Part shown: positions 33,916 through 36,578 of the stretch, piece by piece
Numbering within the stretch: the stretch's first letter is position 1
How the letters are laid out: every line of letters begins with the position of its first letter
Assembly: GCA_024710165.1 (NCBI GenBank)
Contig: JANJVG010000028.1
Location: 1-36,578 of the forward strand
Source: Burkholderiaceae bacterium
Lineage (GTDB): Bacteria > Pseudomonadota > Gammaproteobacteria > Burkholderiales > Burkholderiaceae_C
Length of the DNA: 36,578 nucleotides
Direction of reading: 5' to 3'
The notes under the pieces: model-generated
Told to the model about the DNA's origin: nothing
The model's database searches: none
What the model saw: only the letters and a program-made list of their open reading frames with translations
Made by a program: the position numbers and the translations under genes

Positions 33916-35097
33916 TTAACCCGCCGCGGCCCAGGCGCGCACGGCGTGCTGCACGACGTCCGGCGGCAAAAATTCCTGCTCCAGCCGCCCTTTCTCCAGG
34001 GTGCGCAAATGGCCATCGAGCAGGGTCTCATCGGAGTGCAATGCCAGGCGGGCGGGCACACTTGCATGCACTGGCTCGGTCACGGCCGAATGCTGGTGGG
34101 CGTCAAATGTGGCGCGATCCATCAGCAGCGCCTGCAGATGCGGCAGATGGCTGCGCGCGCTGGCCAGCATGTGCAGGCCCCAGGTGTCCAGGTCGCCCCA
34201 GTAAGCGACGCTACGCCCGCGCAGCCAGGGCGCTGCCAGCCAACCCAGGTTCAACCCCGCGCCCAGCACGGCGATGGTGTCCGGCACAGGTCGCGGCAGT
34301 TGGTGCAGGCAGCGTTCGTTTTCGACCAGCAGGATGCGCTGGGCGGGCAGCGGCGTGGTCTGCAGTTCGCTGGCGCGCACGCGCTGCTGGGCAAAGGGCA
34401 GCAGGCCCTGCGCGAGCGGGGCGATGAGCAGCCAGTGGTCGTCCTCCGGCAGCGCGCCCAGAAAGCCGACCAGCCCCTGGCGGCTGGCCTCGCCGTCGAA
34501 GCGCTCGTCCAGCAGGGCGGTGAGCAAACCGGCGTGGCGCTCGAAGAATTTGCTGTCGTTACCCTGCACGGCCAGTGCGCGCAGGGGCTTGCCCTGGGCG
34601 CAGCCGGGCTCCAGTTGCAGCGCCATGTGCGCAGCGGCGATGACGGCATCGGCGGGCGTGTCGCGCCACTGCACCAGGCGGCGCACCAGCAGGCGCTGAA
34701 AGCCAGGGCGCTCCACCCCAGCGATGAGGGCGCCGAGCCGGGTGTAGTCGCTTTTGACTTGCGCATGCCCCGGCACCTTGAAGTGAACGATGGCCGCCAC
34801 GCACTGTGATGGCTTGGTCAGTTGCCAGTGGGTGGGCACGGCAATGGCATCACTGCTGCCCCGGTAGCGCCGCTCCTGCCACTGCACACTGCCCAGGCCC
34901 TGCTGCTCCACGGCGCGCCATTGCTGCAAATGGCTGCGCAGCGCAGCGGCGTCGTTCAGGAACACGGCGGTGTCGGGCTGGCCGATGGACAGGGTCAGCG
35001 GCCACGCTGCGGCGGTTCCCAGCAGCTGGCGCTCACGCCAGTCGGCACTGTTCCATTGCTGGGCCATCCGTGCGGCCAGCGCCTGGGGCGACTTCAT
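33916..35097 (-). CDS. jetD: Wadjet system nuclease subunit JetD (DUF3322/DUF2220)
   Basis: Wadjet (JetABCD) is an SMC-like defence complex that recognises small circular DNA by loop extrusion; JetD is the TOPRIM-like nuclease that cuts it. 393 residues: the N-terminal half (about 1-190, LPLT-like VAAIVHFKVPGHAQVKSDYT...) is the DUF3322 part, and the C-terminal half is DUF2220 with the TOPRIM acidic residues in RILLVENERCL and SVAYWGDLDTWGLHML. Length is typical and intact. The ATG overlaps the jetC stop by 4 bases (ATGA), so it is the last gene of a jetA-B-C-D order whose beginning lies right of the window. Plasmid restriction by this copy is inferred. Confidence 0.9.
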   Translation of the reverse strand: MKSPQALAARMAQQWNSADWRERQLLGTAAAWPLTLSIGQPDTAVFLNDAAALRSHLQQWRAVEQQGLGSVQWQERRYRGSSDAIAVPTHWQLTKPSQCVAAIVHFKVPGHAQVKSDYTRLGALIAGVERPGFQRLLVRRLVQWRDTPADAVIAAAHMALQLEPGCAQGKPLRALAVQGNDSKFFERHAGLLTALLDERFDGEASRQGLVGFLGALPEDDHWLLIAPLAQGLLPFAQQRVRASELQTTPLPAQRILLVENERCLHQLPRPVPDTIAVLGAGLNLGWLAAPWLRGRSVAYWGDLDTWGLHMLASARSHLPHLQALLMDRATFDAHQHSAVTEPVHASVPARLALHSDETLLDGHLRTLEKGRLEQEFLPPDVVQHAVRAWAAAG

Positions 35098-36578
35098 GCC
35101 TCTATGCCAGTAGAGGCCGCTGGCGTGCTGGGAGCGCTGCGGCGGAATGCGTCGATCTCTTCCCAGCGCAGCGACGCCAGCGTGGCCTGCGCGCCGCGCC
35201 GGTGCACCACCACCGCGCTGCGTGTGTGGTTGCGCAGCAGGCGCACTTCCTTGTTGGGCGTGACGAACAGCGCGTGCAGACCGAACTCGCGCAGCGCCTG
35301 GATGATGCGCGCCGCCACGGCCTGCGAGCTTTTGGAAAACGCTTCATCCAGCACGATGGTGCCGAACACCGGGCGGCTGGCGCCATCGGGGCACAGCGCG
35401 TAGCTCAGCGATGCCGTCAGCACGTAGCTGGCGATGATCTCCTTCTCGCCCCCGCTGCCGCCTTGCGATCCGGTGCGCCGCTCCAGCATCTGGCCGCTGG
35501 CCCGGTCCCGCACCAGCACGGCAAACTGCAGGCGGTAGCGGGCGTCCAGCAGCGCCTGGGCGGCTTTGCTGCGGCGGTTGCTGGCGTGGGTGTGCAGAAT
35601 CTCCACGATGGCGCGCAACGCGCGGTAGTGGCTTTGGCCGCCATCGTCGCGCAGGCTTTCGGTGCGCAACTGGGCCTGGGCACGGTTCAGCTCTTGCAGA
35701 CTTTGGTGGACGACGGCGCGGGGCTCCAGCTGCAGGTAGCGGCCGGGCTGAAAGTCCACGCGCTGCAGCGTGTGGTTGAGCTGGGCAATGCGCTCCTCTA
35801 TGTCGGCCACCTGTGCGGCGATGCCATTGAGCAGCGTGTCCACGCCCTGCTGCGAGGTGTTGTTGAGGTATTCCTGAAACCGCTGGCGTTTGTGCGGCAG
35901 GGCTTCTTCCTCCAGCACCTGCAGGCGCTGCAGGTAGTGGGGCAGCGCGTCCACCTCTTGCGCATGGTCGGCCAGTGCGCCCCGGTCATCGCCTTTGGCC
36001 TTGCCCATCTGGCGCACGATGTCGGTGTGCAGGGTGCCCAGCTTTTTGCTGGCCTCGGTGGTTTTGGCTTGTACCGCAGTGCCTGCGTCGCGCTCCTGGG
36101 CTTCGAGGTTGTCGCCATCGAGCGGAGGCAGGCGGTGGCCGGTGCGGGCCAGTTGCGCGGCAAAGTCGGCGTCGATGACGAGCGTGTCGGTGCTGCGCGC
36201 TTGGTACGCGCCGTGTTGCTTCTGTGCCGCCGCCCGCAAGGTCTCGTCTTGCGTCTGTGCCGTTTGCAGATCGCGCAGTTGCGCCTCTGCCGCGCGGGTC
36301 TGGGTTTGCGCGGCCTCCCAGCGCTGCTGGGCCTGTGCGGTATCGGAGTCGGGGTGGAGCAGCGCCTGCAGCTGCTGCTCTTTGTGCTGCAACTGCGTTT
36401 GGGCGGCGGTGGTGTCCAGGTCTTCGTACCGCAGTGCCTGGAGCGCGGCCCACAGCTGGCGCTGCTCTTGCGCGCGCCGCTGGGTGTGCAAAGTTTGGGT
36501 CTTTTTGGCCTCCAGCGCTTGGTATTCAAGCGCTAGCAGCTCCTTTTGTTGTAGCAAATGCACCAACCGGTCACGGTT
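35094..36578 (-). CDS. jetC: Wadjet system SMC-like ATPase JetC, 5' part outside the window
   Basis: MukB/SMC-type ATPase of the JetABC condensin. The frame is open through the right edge (reads NRDRLVHLLQQKELLALEYQ...), so about 494 C-terminal codons of roughly 1,100 are present. Residues from the edge to about 290 are Gln/Ala/Glu-rich coiled coil; the C-terminal head has the signature SGGEKEIIASYVL and Walker B GTIVLDEAFSKSSQ, with FVTPNKEVRLLRNHT after it. The Walker A half is outside the window. Bases 36502-36557 are a copy of the interspersed intergenic repeat, translated as part of the coiled coil without breaking the frame. jetB and jetA should follow to the right. Confidence 0.88.
   Translation of the reverse strand, partial: NRDRLVHLLQQKELLALEYQALEAKKTQTLHTQRRAQEQRQLWAALQALRYEDLDTTAAQTQLQHKEQQLQALLHPDSDTAQAQQRWEAAQTQTRAAEAQLRDLQTAQTQDETLRAAAQKQHGAYQARSTDTLVIDADFAAQLARTGHRLPPLDGDNLEAQERDAGTAVQAKTTEASKKLGTLHTDIVRQMGKAKGDDRGALADHAQEVDALPHYLQRLQVLEEEALPHKRQRFQEYLNNTSQQGVDTLLNGIAAQVADIEERIAQLNHTLQRVDFQPGRYLQLEPRAVVHQSLQELNRAQAQLRTESLRDDGGQSHYRALRAIVEILHTHASNRRSKAAQALLDARYRLQFAVLVRDRASGQMLERRTGSQGGSGGEKEIIASYVLTASLSYALCPDGASRPVFGTIVLDEAFSKSSQAVAARIIQALREFGLHALFVTPNKEVRLLRNHTRSAVVVHRRGAQATLASLRWEEIDAFRRSAPSTPAASTGIEA
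36502..36557 (+). repeat. Interspersed dyad repeat, copy 8, inside the jetC coding sequence
   Basis: TTTTTGGCCTCCAGCGCTTG, turn, TTCAAGCGCTAGCAGCTC, T-rich tail to GTAGCAA; same order as copy 3 at 9150-9205 (44 of 56 positions equal by hand alignment). On the jetC strand it encodes about LLQQKELLALEYQALEAKK, a plausible helix. It keeps the cleaner inverted core AGCGCTTG / CAAGCGCT of the family. Confidence 0.8.

Overview
The window looks like a chromosomal segment of a high-GC betaproteobacterium of the Burkholderiales, most likely Comamonadaceae (Acidovorax-like). The reasons are the strong G/C third-position bias, a BktB-type thiolase very close to the Cupriavidus enzyme as I recall it, RdgC and DUF3297 side by side, and a family-typical interspersed dyad repeat with an AGCGCTT core. 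That repeat occurs eight times here, almost always between genes. The genus is an inference; no rRNA or tRNA gene is present to settle it.

Layout. 1-2.5 kb: the 3' part of gcvP. 2.6-3.7 kb: a decayed integron integrase between two look-alike hairpins. 3.7-10.4 kb: mostly housekeeping and metabolic genes on the plus strand (FKBP isomerase, hybrid histidine kinase, RluA-type pseudouridine synthase, SDR, bktB, acyl-CoA dehydrogenase). 10.5-11.8 kb: rdgC and DUF3297 on the minus strand. 12.1-13.3 kb: two envelope genes (Spy-like chaperone, PagL-like lipid A deacylase). 13.34-14.30 kb: a 953-base gene-free stretch. 14.3-23.0 kb: mainly minus-strand genes (a 1506-residue GAF/PAS/GGDEF/EAL protein, aroG, NlpC/P60 lipoprotein, a 57-residue membrane protein, NnrU, DnaQ-like exonuclease) plus one methyltransferase. 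23.1-27.5 kb: an accessory patch with a broken HepT/MntA toxin-antitoxin pair, yjdM, dinG, an SOS box, a broken BRO-N (DinD-like) gene, TerB and a zinc-ribbon gene. 27.7-31.2 kb: an NhaR-type regulator, then a LysR-MazG pair divergent from an SbtA bicarbonate transporter. 31.2-33.9 kb: two divergent M48 peptidases and acylphosphatase. 33.9-36.6 kb: jetD and the 3' part of jetC, the end of a Wadjet anti-plasmid system that continues past the right edge.

The most unusual structure is the 953-base gap. It holds two direct copies, about 490 bases apart, of a module with the architecture of a bacterial origin-unwinding element: opposed DnaA boxes, a further DnaA box, a short GC-rich spacer, a run of CTA trinucleotides (a DnaA-trio on the other strand) and an A/T-rich stretch. 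No dnaA, dnaN, gyrB or rpmH lies in the window. It may be a true origin separated from dnaA, a bipartite or ectopic origin, or a DnaA-titrating locus.

Other notable points: a copy of the interspersed repeat lies inside jetC and is translated in frame; hepT is stopped by an amber codon just before its catalytic RxxxxH motif; the BRO-N gene is stopped by TAA where relatives read Glu, and a near-perfect LexA box sits just upstream of it; the PagL homologue lacks the acidic residue of the described catalytic triad. Domain calls rest on motifs read by eye, with no database search.
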